This document shows positions 11,344 to 22,622 of a DNA stretch of 64,000 bases, piece by piece. The DNA lies in NCBI GenBank assembly GCA_963681505.1, contig OY811979.1:1745430-1809429 (forward strand), read 5' to 3'. The position numbers and the translations under genes are program-made. Every line of letters starts with the position of its first letter. Within the stretch, counting starts at the first letter, position 1. The notes beneath the pieces are model-generated. The model searched no databases and was not told the origin of the DNA. It saw nothing but the letters and a program-made list of their open reading frames with translations. The stretch comes from Eunapius fragilis. Its lineage: Eukaryota > Porifera > Demospongiae > Spongillida > Spongillidae.

Positions 11344-14300
11344 ATGATGAATTATCAGTCGGCTACGTTAGCTGGTCAAGTGACGTGCGGCAGCAAAGTT
11401 TGCAAGTGGCTGTCATGGTGTGTCGGTACAGGAACGTACGTATTCGAATGTGCTGCTGTCGCATGGGCATGCGCACACTACTGGCGGGAATTTAGCGCGT
11501 ACTTCGCACTCAGCATAGCATTCGTCCTCGTCTCCACGATCATCATCGCGGTCATGTCGCTACTATGGTTGCACAGTTTTGACATGCATCGCGTCAGACA
11601 GTACGAGAGGCATCAGCGGGATACTTGTCCCAAGAGACTAACCGCTATTTCCATCTTTGCCCATCTGTTACCATTAGGATTCGTCTACAGGTACGTTTGA
11701 ATAGCTAATGTATGCAATGTTGCGTATATCGCATTGTTACTTGCGTCTGTGACTGGTTGCTTTGCTTCACAACAATGTGGGAGGTATCCGTGGGGTATCC
11801 ACGGCCTTTTGTTCGGGGGGGTCGAAATTTGGCGCACTCCTATAAAGCACATAATTGAAGCATTGTAAGACATCAAAGACCTATGTGTTGATTAGGAATA
11901 TAATTGCAAAAAATGATTGCATTTGCTTCAGCAGAGGTAGGAGCTTATATGCATACCTTCCCCATAAATAGTTCTGTTTCTGGTGGGTAGGACTGGCAAC
12001 ACCAACACTCAAGAGGATTGACCCTCAAAATTCCTTAAATTTTCCACATTTGATTACACTTTGGTTTGTAACTTATCAAATGAATTCCTTGCTGATTGTT
12101 ATCATGTAATGATGATTTTGACATCCTGTCTGTCATTCTGTGCATAAAATGTTTACTCTACACTCCCCACACACAACACACATTCGATGAACATCACCTT
12201 GCACATGTCTATAACTAGGTACATTACACTTATTCAACTCTTGATAATTGCTGAGGTGGACATCAAAATGTTTGAAGAAGATACAATCCTTGTGCGATTT
12301 TTGCACGCAGCCGTATGTTCAGCTCCACAGATCACAGTGCAACTTGCCTTTATAATGGCTTTTCCAACTGAGACTGCAGCAAAGGTCTCGGCAGTGGCCA
12401 TAGCTGCTTGTGTCATATCTCTGATATATGGCCTGGTCACCTTCACAGGTTCAGACCATTTGAGTGGTAGAGATATCCAGGGGACACCCCTAGCCCATCA
12501 GGGGATACCCCATCAGGGGACACCCCTAACCCATCAGGGGACACCCCTAGCCCATCAGGGGACACCCCTAGCCCATCAGGGGACACCCCTAGCCCAAATG
12601 GTGCTTGCAGTATGGCATATCTGTATGCTTGTATCAAGGGTCATAGCATTCTCTGTGTTCTCATATGCATACGGTGGTTTGGTGTTTGCTGTTGGTGGCG
12701 GACATTGGATTTTGATGTTCACTATGCTGTTTGTGTCAAGGACAATCTGCTGTGGGGTGCAACCATCTTCCACACAGCTGAAAAGAAAATGGTTTTCGGA
12801 GCTGTCTTTTGATTGTGTGGCTTCTTTTGTATATATCTTCATCTTCTTTGGTACAAAGCATACCTCTGCAAGCAGACGTATCTGTGCCTTGCATTTGACT
12901 GTGTTCCATTTGGTTACCTGGTCAGAGAACACTGCCATGGTGGTGCTCTTCTTTGTACAAAAGCAAAACGTGTGGTATGCTCAGGCCTCACTACCCTTGG
13001 TGATAGGGCTTCCTCTGATGGGGTTGCTGCTCTTCCTTGTACACTACACTGTACTTAATCCAACAAGAGACATCCTGTGCTACTGTGTGGATGGGCAGAG
13101 CGATCACTGCCATGGGGGTGTGGCTCCAAGCACATACTCTGCCCCAGGTTCTGTGTTGCCTGAAGTCTCTGATACTACACCACACCCACTTGGCTCTAGC
13201 AACAATGTATCTGGTCCCCATTCCACCCTACCAACCAGCACATCAGAGTTAAGCTCACAGAATACAAGTCCTGACTCAACTAGATATGAGGTTGACCAAA
13301 TTCATCAATATTTGAGACCACCTAAAATTGAAACCAATAGACATCACAAGGAACAATGTGGACCTAAAGATGTGGTCATTGTGTCATCATGTCAGCTTTC
13401 AGCAACCAGAGAATCACCTACACCTAATGTTGCATTATGCAACAAGCTGGACCCCAGACCACCTGATCTACCTAGTCTAGGCCCCAGACCAGCTAGTCTA
13501 GGCCCCAGACCAGCTAGTCTAGGCCCCAGACCAGCTAGTCTTGGCCCCAGACCAGCTAGTCTTAGCCCCAGACCAGCTAGTCTAGGCCCCAGACCAGCTA
13601 GTCTAGGCCCCAGACCAGCTAGTCTTGGCCCCAGACCAGCTAGTCTTAGCCCCAGACCAGCTAGTCTAGGCCCCAGACCACCTAGTCTAGGCCCCAGACC
13701 AGCTTTAGGTACACAAGAGAACAGTGGAACCATCACTGCACTTATGGGACATCACTTAGACCTGTCTAGACCACCTCCCACACTGTTTCAGGCTAACAAC
13801 CGCGCATCTATGCAAGACAGGAATTACACCCACCCAGCAGTGCTTCATGCCATCCAGAGAGCACCCACTGGTGTCAGGAGAGCACCCTATGGCATCCAGA
13901 TTACACCTGGTGTTCCAAAGGCCGCTCTGCCACCACATGTTAGGCATATGCCATGCAAGAGTGGACATGCCCCTGCCCCCCATGTTCCCCTGACCCCTGC
14001 CTCCCATGTTCCCCTGACCCCTGCCCCCCATGTTCCCCTGACCCCTGCCCCCCATGTTCCCCTGACCCCTGCCTCCCATGTTCCCCTGACCCCTGCCTCC
14101 CATGTTCCTCTGACCCCTGCCCCCCATGTTCCCCTGACCCCTGCCTCCCATGTTCCCCCGACCTCTGCCTCCCATGTTCCCCTGACCCCTGCCCCCCATG
14201 TTCCCCTGACCCCTGCCCCCCATGTGCCCCTGACCCCTGCCCCCTCTACCCCACCATACAAGCCAGCAGTGTTGCACAGTCAGTGTGAAACAATTAATAG

Positions 14301-14631
14301 TCCAAAGTACAGGACATCTGTAGGAGGGGGAGGAGTCTACAGCATGGCCTCAGGTGACGGTGGAGGTGCTAGAGGACTGCTCACCATACCTCATGCATTT
14401 ACCCTGGCCACACCCAAAACACCGACAACACCCAAAGCATTGGCCACACCCAGAACACCCAGGGTACCCAAACCTTGTTCATTTTGCCATTGCTTACATG
14501 AAGATCATGCCATTAAGTGTCCTTACTATGATGTGGACATGCCTCTATGGCTGGAAGACAGGACTTCTGCCCACTCACACCCTGTTGTCTTCATCATACC
14601 TCCATCAGATGCTTCCACAAGTGAAGTTTGA
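11344..14631 (+). CDS. XK-related membrane protein with long repeat-rich tail
   Basis: Two exons, 11344-11690 and 12219-14631, give about 919 residues; typical XK-related (XKR) proteins have 350-650. The first ~330 residues hold several hydrophobic helices. Landmarks are AHLLPLGFVYRYI at the exon junction, the LVSRVIAF helix and TWSENTAMVVLFF. In vertebrates XKR8, XKR4 and XKR9 are caspase-activated phospholipid scramblases; whether this one scrambles lipids is unknown. The cytoplasmic tail carries an SLGPRPA 7-residue repeat and an HVPLTPAP 8-residue repeat, then a Cys/His cluster CSFCHCLHEDHAIKCPYY near the end. Residues encoded by 12451-12609 form a repeat loop between helices and could instead be a 159-base in-frame intron. 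Adjacent Met codons at 11344 and 11347 are both possible starts. Confidence 0.88.
12471..12597. repeat. 21-bp repeat inside XKR reading frame
   Basis: Six imperfect copies of CATCAGGGGACACCCCTAGC plus C, encoding HQGTPLA units. The segment from GTTCAG at 12451 to GCAG at 12609 has intron-like ends and a length of 159 bases, so coding status is uncertain. Confidence 0.85.
13475..13705. repeat. 21-bp coding minisatellite (SLGPRPA)
   Basis: About 11 copies of a 21-bp unit in the XKR tail, each encoding SLGPRPA, SLSPRPA or SLGPRPP. Confidence 0.95.
13968..14246. repeat. 24-bp coding minisatellite (HVPLTPAP)
   Basis: About 11 copies of a 24-bp unit in the XKR tail encoding HVPLTPAP or HVPLTPAS. 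The unit length keeps the reading frame. Confidence 0.95.
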
Positions 14632-14985
14632 CAACAATTCTCATATCCCGGGATTATGAAACTTTGTTTATTTTGTGTTCTATAAATACACCATTATAAT
14701 TCATTACTAAGGTAATAGTCACATGGCAGTGTTACGTAAAATGGATTTCAGCAGTAGTACATGGACAGCTACTGGGCATGGGGGGACACAGCATGAACAG
14801 CACAAACAAACATGAATAATGTCTTGTGTAAGAACTACGCATATGTATTAAGTATTCAGTCCTTTGGTATGCTTCTATCAAACATCAGGAATGGAGTGGT
14901 CCATCTGTTTCCTGAGACTGGAGCCCATGCTGTGTTGGACACACACCATAGCATGTAATAATTAGCACTCCAATTATCACTACTC
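14632..14985. other. Convergent 3' intergenic region
   Basis: Lies between the XKR stop and the syntenin stop. I see only AT-rich 3'-UTR-like sequence and no gene. Confidence 0.5.
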
Positions 14986-16207
14986 TTACTTCTTCATCAT
15001 GTGGTCATAGATGAACTTTGGCATAATTGTGACAGTGACAGTGTGAGGACTCTCCCCAAAGATTTCTCCAATTTCCTTGTCCTTCAGTCCAATCACATTC
15101 TGTCCATTAACCTCACACAGGTAGTGGTCAGTGAGCATTCCATTCCTGTGCAATAACAATCACACCCCACCTGATAACTTGCTATCTCCACCCCACCTGA
15201 TCATCACACCTCACTTACTATCTCCACCCACCTTAACATCACACCTCCCCATGCTATCTCCACCCACCTGATCATCATCACACCTCACCTTGCTATCTCC
15301 ACCCCACCTGATCATACACTCACCTTGCAGCAGATGAATCCTTGACAATGTTTTTGATTTCACCATTATTGAAAGTGAAGCCAACATGGTTTGAGCTGTC
15401 CTTTTGAACAGTGATGGTGCGTTCGTATGGTCTATCACGGACTGCTAACGTAACCTTCTCAGCAGGTGATTTGGTGATGCACTTGGAAGCCTTATCACTG
15501 GCGTATCCAGCTACGATCTCACCATTGATCTGACAGGGTCACCAATACCGTAATTAACTACAGTGTTGACAACATATTTGCCAAAACTTACAGCCAGGAT
15601 CTGATCTCCAAACCTGAGGCCCCCCATAGCTGCAGGAGAACCCTTGGCAACAAAACAAACGAACACTCCTTTGCTAGCCGCGAACACACTCAGTCCACAT
15701 TTTCCTTTCTGGTCCTTACAGAGTATCACCTCGCGCACTCCTACATAGAAACAGTCACCCACACATCGGTGACGTCACATCCTTTACCTTGCTTGATTTC
15801 GGCCCTTCGTATGCCCACGTTAGCAACACCAGTGACGGCCCCACTGTTCGTACGTGTGGCGACGGCCGTTCCAGCTACAGGTACAACCGCTGTAGCCTGT
15901 GGTGGCAGTTGCTACAGGAACGCAATCCTTTTGAATTTAAACACAACCTTACATGCGCACAACTTACCGCACGGAACTGCACTAGTTCAAGGCCCATGTA
16001 TTCATCCTCCAGGCTGGGATACAGGCCACCAGAGGTAACAACAGGGGGTGCAGTGAGTGCCATTGGATTCTGGGGGTGAGGCTGGGCTTGTGCCTGTACC
16101 ATATAACGTACAACATCATACTTAGTCTTAGACTTTCGCTGTTACAGGTTATTTACCTGAGCCATTTTCCCGACCGTCATGTCTTCGAGTGAAGGATATA
16201 GCGACAT
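14986..16207 (-). CDS. SDCBP: Syntenin (tandem PDZ adaptor)
   Basis: Adaptor linking syndecan-type tails to ALIX/ESCRT in exosome formation. Six minus-strand exons: 16207-16157, 16093-15968, 15911-15788, 15740-15592, 15529-15324 and 15145-14986, giving 271 residues (human 298). The start [10 protein letters not shown] matches the vertebrate N-terminus. A second LYPSLED lies about 30 residues later, so two ALIX-binding LYPxL motifs are visible. Next come [20 protein letters not shown], then PDZ1 with [14 protein letters not shown], then [11 protein letters not shown] and PDZ2 with [20 protein letters not shown] and [11 protein letters not shown]. The intron between exons 4 and 5 is 62 bases. 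Repeats (CACCTGATCATCACACCTCA-type) fill the last intron near 15160-15320. Confidence 0.96.
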
Positions 16208-16667
16208 TTTAACAAAACTCCGAGTTCTGGGATAAACGAGTGCTCTGTTGCTTATAGAAACTCCGACAAATGATGACAAGGCAACTATATTTCCTTATTT
16301 AGGCAGGAGCGGACGTCATATGACTGTTGCCGCGTGCACGGCGCGTTACGTCACAATTGTGCGATGACTGTGTATTTATACACAGCCAAATTGTTACAAA
16401 CTGCTCCAGATATGATACGTGCAACATTCTGAGACAAGAATGTCGACCATATTTGGATCATGGTATGATAGCAAACCACAATCTGGCCCAGATTATTTTG
16501 ACAGCCACTATCAGAATGACGCTACATTCTGGTACATAAAGGCAACAATATGTACCAGACTTTTTGACATAAGATCTTCAGATTTAATACATATATGGGA
16601 CCAGTACTGAGAAATTTTAGATTAGCGTTTTATGTAACTCTTAGAGAGAAGAGATAGATATGAAATG
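16208..16667. other. Upstream of syntenin, no gene seen
   Basis: The first 150 bases contain GC-rich sequence with TGACGT-like sites (about 16311-16350) that could be promoter. The rest is unassigned. Confidence 0.35.
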
Positions 16668-16779
16668 TCAACGTATAGATCTATCTAACTGTCCTAAACT
16701 CAGACTTGTGTAGTTAAGCTTGTACTGTTTTATACCGCCATCGTCAGTGCCATCTTGAATTGGCACATAATTCGGGGAG

Positions 16780-17172
16780 TTATGCGTGAGCGGGAGGGCA
16801 TCCTCTTCTTCCATCGCTGACTGCAGCTGGAACACTAATGGTATGCCATCCTGGTGATGCATCTTTAACCAAACATCCAATCTTTTTCTTTGCTATTTGG
16901 CACACTTCTGCGCTGCATATATATAGGAACGAGTCGATCCATAACTGATTACCTGCCAAATACTTATTTCGTAAAACCGCTTCCGGCGGAATTAATTTCG
17001 AGCGTTTTTGAAACGTGACGCTACTTATTAAGTTTAGATGGCGCCATTGAAGGCAATGAGATTCAGCAAACGTAGTAAGGCTTTTAAGCTGCATATACTT
17101 GTAGGTTATCTTGCGAGCTTCAAGAATATACCACCGTAATATGTTCAGTATGTTCTGTAATCGGGAACTCAT
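16780..17172 (-). CDS. Unassigned minus-strand reading frame
   Basis: A 130-codon open frame starting MSSRLQNILNILRWY, with an overlapping downstream frame (16668-16880) that is also open. I could not join them with a phase-consistent intron and recognise no family. The basic, slightly amphipathic start could be a mitochondrial or LYR-type small protein, but this is a guess. It may equally be non-coding. Confidence 0.2.
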   Translation of the reverse strand: MSSRLQNILNILRWYILEARKITYKYMQLKSLTTFAESHCLQWRHLNLISSVTFQKRSKLIPPEAVLRNKYLAGNQLWIDSFLYICSAEVCQIAKKKIGCLVKDASPGWHTISVPAAVSDGRRGCPPAHA

Positions 17173-17389
17173 GTAAGTATTTATTCTAATTAGTGCTCGT
17201 CTGGTAATTTTACCGCCTACCCTTGTTTCACTCGCCGTACTGTTTGGATGCTATTGGAAGTTCAATAGGGCGTACGGATTGTTGTGACTGCGACCGCGGC
17301 TGCTTAGCGATTTGTCAATCCTGTGTCAATGTGCGAAACACTGAGCGTGTTGTCATTGTGTATAAGCTTCCTTATATTTAGGTCTCCAG

Positions 17390-17725
17390 GGTGAGCGTGC
17401 TTTCACCTCCCCAGGTGAGCATGCTTACTTTCACCTACCCACGTCCTGTGTGTAATTTCATTCCTTCCAGGTATACATTGGTTACTGCAACGTCACCATA
17501 TACATGTAAGTGCATACAGCCATCTTCACATACTGTCTCCTGAGGTCCCTGTGCCCTACATTATCCCCTGGTCAGTGAGCTTACTGTCTCCTCCCCAGGT
17601 CCCTGTGCATCCCACAGTATCCCCTGGTCAGTGAGCTTTCTGTCTCCTCCACAGGTCTCTGTGCGTCCTACCGTATCCCCTGGTCCACTAGTGAGCTTAC
17701 TGTCTCCTCCATACCTAAGCGATGG
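17390..17725. repeat. Imperfect ~60-bp tandem repeat
   Basis: Three to four degenerate copies of a block containing GTCCCTGTGC, TATCCCCTGGTCAGTGAGCT and TACTGTCTCCTCC, each ending in an AG. The last copy (17655-17756) is open and may be an exon of the following gene. Confidence 0.7.
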
Positions 17726-18359
17726 GCAAAAGGAAGTACTTCTTGCGCTTTATAAGGCAAGCATTTGCATCTGCATGTTATATGTGCATGCATTGTTTTT
17801 GGTTTAGGTGTTCCAAATTGCTTATTGCGATTTCTTCAAACCACTGTTGTTGGATGCGTGGAAAGGGGTATGTCAAGATTTTGTGAGCGCAGTGAAACAA
17901 CACATGCCATCTTTGCTGGAAAAGAAGAAGACACACCTAATCCTTCATCTTGTTGATAGCATGGTGACATTTGAGCCATGCTTAACTTTCTCAGCAGAAA
18001 GGTATATGTTATAGTTATATGATCATCTTTTCCTTCAAGGTTTGAATCCTTCAACTCCTATGTAAGGACATACAATGTATTTGGCAACAGACTTGCCCCT
18101 AGCCGTGATATAGCGAAACGGTTCTGTATTTTGCAACACTTACGTTATATTTGTCATGGTGGCAATGCAAGTGAAAGGTATGTTATCTGTGCTACTTTTG
18201 TAATGTTTCAAACATCTGGTTATCATATGTACATATGTAGGTGTGGTGGTGCTCTAAAAGAACTGTACTTTGTTCCATTGGTGCAACACATGGTACGAGG
18301 CATCTCCATGCAAGAGCTGCTTGGACACAAGGCCATTTTTCAGCCAGGAGTAGCAAGAA

Positions 18360-18426
<67 letters not shown>

Positions 18427-18607
18427 GTGTGTGTGTGTGTGTGGTGTGTTGTGTGTGTGTTTGAGTGCCAGTTTGTGTGTGTGCTGCATGTATGCACATG
18501 TTTCATGGCTGTGTGTGTTTGTTCCTCAGGCATTGCGGACATTCCCTAATATGTTCTGTGTCTGCACTAACACTTATTTCCACGGGAAAGCACACCACCA
18601 CTCTTGA
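17655..18607 (+). CDS. Transposon-derived or orphan spliced gene
   Basis: Five candidate exons keep frame: 17655-17756, 17808-18001, 18040-18177, 18241-18361 and 18530-18607. The first donor would be GC. The peptide contains KKTHLILHLVDSMVTFEP, AERFESFNSYVRTYNVFGNR, LAPSRDIAKRF, LRYICHGG and CGGALKELYFVPLVQHM. This FESFN...NRxAPSRDIA...GG pattern recalls large uncharacterised proteins of fungi and invertebrates that travel with DNA transposons of the Plavaka/KDZ kind; that assignment is from memory and tentative. The N-terminal part of such proteins is missing. Sequence downstream (18620-19290) holds decayed coding-like stretches and a duplicated segment, so the locus may be a partly decayed element. 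A TG microsatellite fills the last intron. Confidence 0.45.
18361..18475. repeat. TG microsatellite
   Basis: Long TG run with TTG interruptions inside the last intron of the transposon-like gene. Confidence 0.93.
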
Positions 18608-18723
18608 CTACTGTTCTGGACACCATTGCACTTACAGATGAACTGGTGTAGCACCAAGCAATTGTGAGTACAGTTCTACAGCGTTACACAAGTGCTAGAT
18701 AAGATGAGAATGTCCTTTGTATT

Positions 18724-19090
18724 GATGAAGTATGGAATCTTGCTGGCAACATGTAAACTTCGCGATGGCAGGACATCACGTACCATTTCAACACTGCAAC
18801 TTATATCTGCAGGAAAGCATGCCATCGCCCTTGGTCACTTACTACAGTGTGGCAAGTGGTATGATATTGTCCTGGGCATGTTTGCGCAGTGCTGGAGCAT
18901 TGGTCAGTTGTGTCCCGGAATACTGTTCTGGTCGGTTCTGGAGACCATGTTGAACTTGTCATTTCACAGTGCAATGTAAGTGCCATTTTTACATAAATGC
19001 TATGATGTGGAGTATGTTCTTTCTTTAGATGTAGATGAAGTATGGGATCTTGCTGGCAATGTTTAGACTTCAGGATGGCAGTGTGCATTG
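18724..19090 (+). repeat. Duplicated ~48-bp coding-like segment
   Basis: Bases 18724-18771 and 19034-19081 are near-identical, both starting GATGAAGTATGG and encoding MKYGILLA-like peptides. Stops and frame changes around them suggest decayed sequence. No gene is called between 18608 and 19681. Confidence 0.6.
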
Positions 19091-19681
19091 CCTGGTGCAA
19101 GGCTTTCATGAGCTCACGTTACCTGATGGACAGCCTCTGGTGAATACGTATGACTGCCCACTCCTGGACCTATCTACCACTATCTTCTGCACTGCTGGCA
19201 ACAATATACAATGACCTGTTCATCAGTGCAGTGCTACTTACCTATTCAAGGAGACTGGGGCATCAATCAGGAATGTTGAGCGTGAAATTGTTCAGGAGGA
19301 CACGCTTATTTTTAAGCATGACTGGAACAACACTATGTATTGCTATATTATGTCTATTGTACACTTTAATAATAGATTTCCAATAATGGCGATGATAATA
19401 AGAATATGAATACAATTGTCAGCTGCAGCTATCAACAAGTCCTTATATGGGAAACCGCATTTCTGGTACAGTATGTTATCAGTCTGTTCAAAATACGCCA
19501 TCATATTGATTAGCGTATGGTGTACCAAAGTCTCACCAGAGGACTGCTCCACATAGTATGGACCGGACTGTGTCAACATTTTGAGCCATATACGGTGACA
19601 TATACCTAATGCTATGTATACAGGTTTGGCCCAGGAAACGCAATTTGGCTGTGTAGGTGATAGTTGTATATATTAATAGAA

Positions 19682-20326
<645 letters not shown>

Positions 20327-20485
20327 TGTGCATGCTGTTACACTCATAACATAATCATCAGAAGTGCTATATGAAACTAATGCAATTTACTGAATAAAAA
20401 ATATAGCTGCTGTTATGAATTGCATGTAACTGACCCACTGTTGAATGTGTGTGTAAATTTGTGGTTAGATGCTGTAGAGTGACTA

Positions 20486-21641
20486 TCATAAGATGACCCA
20501 GTCATCCTGGCTTTGGTCCTTGACTTGGTCAGTTGGCTGTTCTACATTGGGAGGAATAAGCTTGCCTTTCTTTCTCATCCTTTCCTTATGCTGCCTACTG
20601 CCCCATGCTTCTGGGGTGTCTGTCACTTCAGAAATGCCAGAGTTGTCAGCTATATAATACAAAGGAAAATGTAAGAACATGTGAACACCTCACACTCTCA
20701 CCTGCTTCCTTTAGTGCCCTTTCGATGTTAGTGGGATCCTCACAATGAACATTGTACTCCACACTTTGGTTCAGTATACTGTCCTTGGTTTTGTCTGTCG
20801 TCATTTCTGCAATGTCTTTAGCGCTAGACTGCTTCTCGCATGCAGGCAATGTCTCATTGTTGCCCTCTTCTTTGGGTGCCTGATTTTGGTGATCATGACT
20901 GTTCTGATGTTGGCGTTGCTGCTCTTTGCGCTCCTTTAACTGCTGTCTGGAGAGCTGGACTTTCCACTCGCCTGTCAAAATGGTCATTGCTATTGTCATA
21001 CGCATACACACTCAAACATACCTTCAGCATCATCCACAATGCCCCCAACATCTATCTTCTCCTGTTGTTCTAGCTTATCGGTTGCTTTTCTTTTTTTCTG
21101 TTTATAACGCACGGAAGAATCAGTTTGAACCACGGTATCTTTCCTCGAAGCCTCAGTCTTATTGAGGCCTGCAATGCCTTGTGGGTCGCTGTCAGCGGAA
21201 GTGCGTTGGATTATGAGTTTGGCTTCTGCGAGTTTGGGTTTATTTTCGACCTGCTCGCGGGACTCCTGCTTTTTCTCCGGGCTGACCTGTTAAACAGTAC
21301 GAAGCCACTCTACAAATGGTTTATCACAGTATTTCCTACATTTCACCAAAGCGCGCATTAATACCCAGTGATACCCACGGGACACATTAGTCATGGGCAT
21401 GCCTAGTCATATACATATGCGCACTACGAAGACCCGTATATAAACGTACCCTTTTGTTTTTAGAGCGCTTCTTTGTTGCCCTCTTGTCGCTTAAAGTGTC
21501 GTCTTTCTTAAGTAAACTCGGATCGAGCGGCAGAACAGTTCCTTTCGCGAATATTACATACGACCACAACGCTAGCAACGTCACAGTAAATAGCAGAAAG
21601 TAAATGAACGAAGAACCAAACAACTCTGCCAAGGAAACCAT
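20486..21641 (-). CDS. Single-pass membrane protein, metadherin/LYRIC-like
   Basis: Four exons in phase: 21641-21450, 21286-21022, 20971-20702 and 20649-20486, giving 296 residues. One hydrophobic helix sits at about residues 12-32 (FIYFLLFTVTLLALWSYVIF) and is followed by a long, highly charged, Lys/Gln/Glu-rich tail with a basic patch KRATKKRSKNKR. Two tryptophan-basic modules, EGEWKVQLSRQQLKERKEQQ and AWGSRQHKERMRKKGK, resemble the W-x-x-K/R-rich modules of metadherin (AEG-1/LYRIC), as does the overall layout. Similarity is weak, so a different ER-membrane protein cannot be excluded. The start codon lies 63 bases after the stop of the upstream minus-strand gene. Confidence 0.55.
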
Positions 21642-21704
21642 TCTCCACACAGCGTCGAAATTATTCAATACCACGCATTAATTAACCAGCGAGTTAATTG
21701 ATAA

Positions 21705-22622
21705 CTAGCCGAATGTTATTGTGCAACCAAATACAGTTCGCTGGACATAATCCACACCTGCAACATAGAAACGATGACTTTGAAAAGAGACACTCATGAG
21801 ACCTTACCTAGTGCTTTTATAAAACCAACAATGTTTTTGTAGTTCTGACCCTCATCGCACAAGGCACCTTGGATTTGCGACACCGAGAATATCTACAAGT
21901 TTGAGGCGATAAAACAATAGATCAGGTAAAATATAGTAGAAGGCGCCTTACCCGTACGACAGTGAACAATGGTGGAGATGAAGAGGTGGATACCACCACA
22001 AAGTCAAGCGTGTCATTGTAGCGCATCACCAATGTCGTATGAATTGCTTGAATCATGTACTTAGCGCCACTTGTAAGGTTATACGGACGAAGGTCGCTGC
22101 TACCAACGTATGTGTACAGCTTATCTGCCCCTCCTACAAGTAGCCTTTTATGGTGCGAGGGGGAAGGGGTAGAGAACAATACGTACCTTCCTTCAAATTG
22201 GACACTAATGTATTAAACACTGCATCAGGTCCCGTGGCTGGGGGTAAATATGACACTCAGTACATATGTGACGGGGTTGGGTTAGCTGTAAGTGCTAGTG
22301 CTCATTGCTCAAATGCTATGAATCAACACAGCTGTGCTAGAAATCATACAATTGCAACGAACGTATGTAAACTCACTTACAGAACAGAAATTCCAGCGCA
22401 CAGCAAGCATTCCCTACGACGTAATGGAAACATGACGACATACACGTTAACTTAACAGAGCTGATCCGATATGACCTCCTCCGTTTTTTACTTGACACTA
22501 TCGAATCAGCACTACATACCGCAAGATCCACAGTCGACATGATCACAGTCAGGTGGTTGGCAGCCCCTCGCTATGCAGATGTTCGAAACTAAACAGATCA
22601 ACAGTACCAATGCGCGCGCCAT
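21705..22622 (-). CDS. Secreted Cys-rich protein of unknown function
   Basis: Six exons in phase: 22622-22520, 22413-22381, 22237-22187, 22133-21952, 21892-21808 and 21757-21705, giving 168 residues. A signal peptide (MARALVLLICLVSNICIARG) leads to a compact Cys cluster CQPPDCDHVDCGSCGNACC, then YTYVGSSDLRPYNL, HTTLVMRYNDTLDF, SVSQIQGALCDEGQNYKNIV and a terminal FGCTITFG. I recall similar uncharacterised secreted proteins in other aquatic invertebrates and protists with the same PPDC...CGNACC...DLRP...YNDT...GAxCDxGQNY order, but know no function. The 33-base second exon was chosen because it alone joins both neighbours in phase. Confidence 0.7.
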
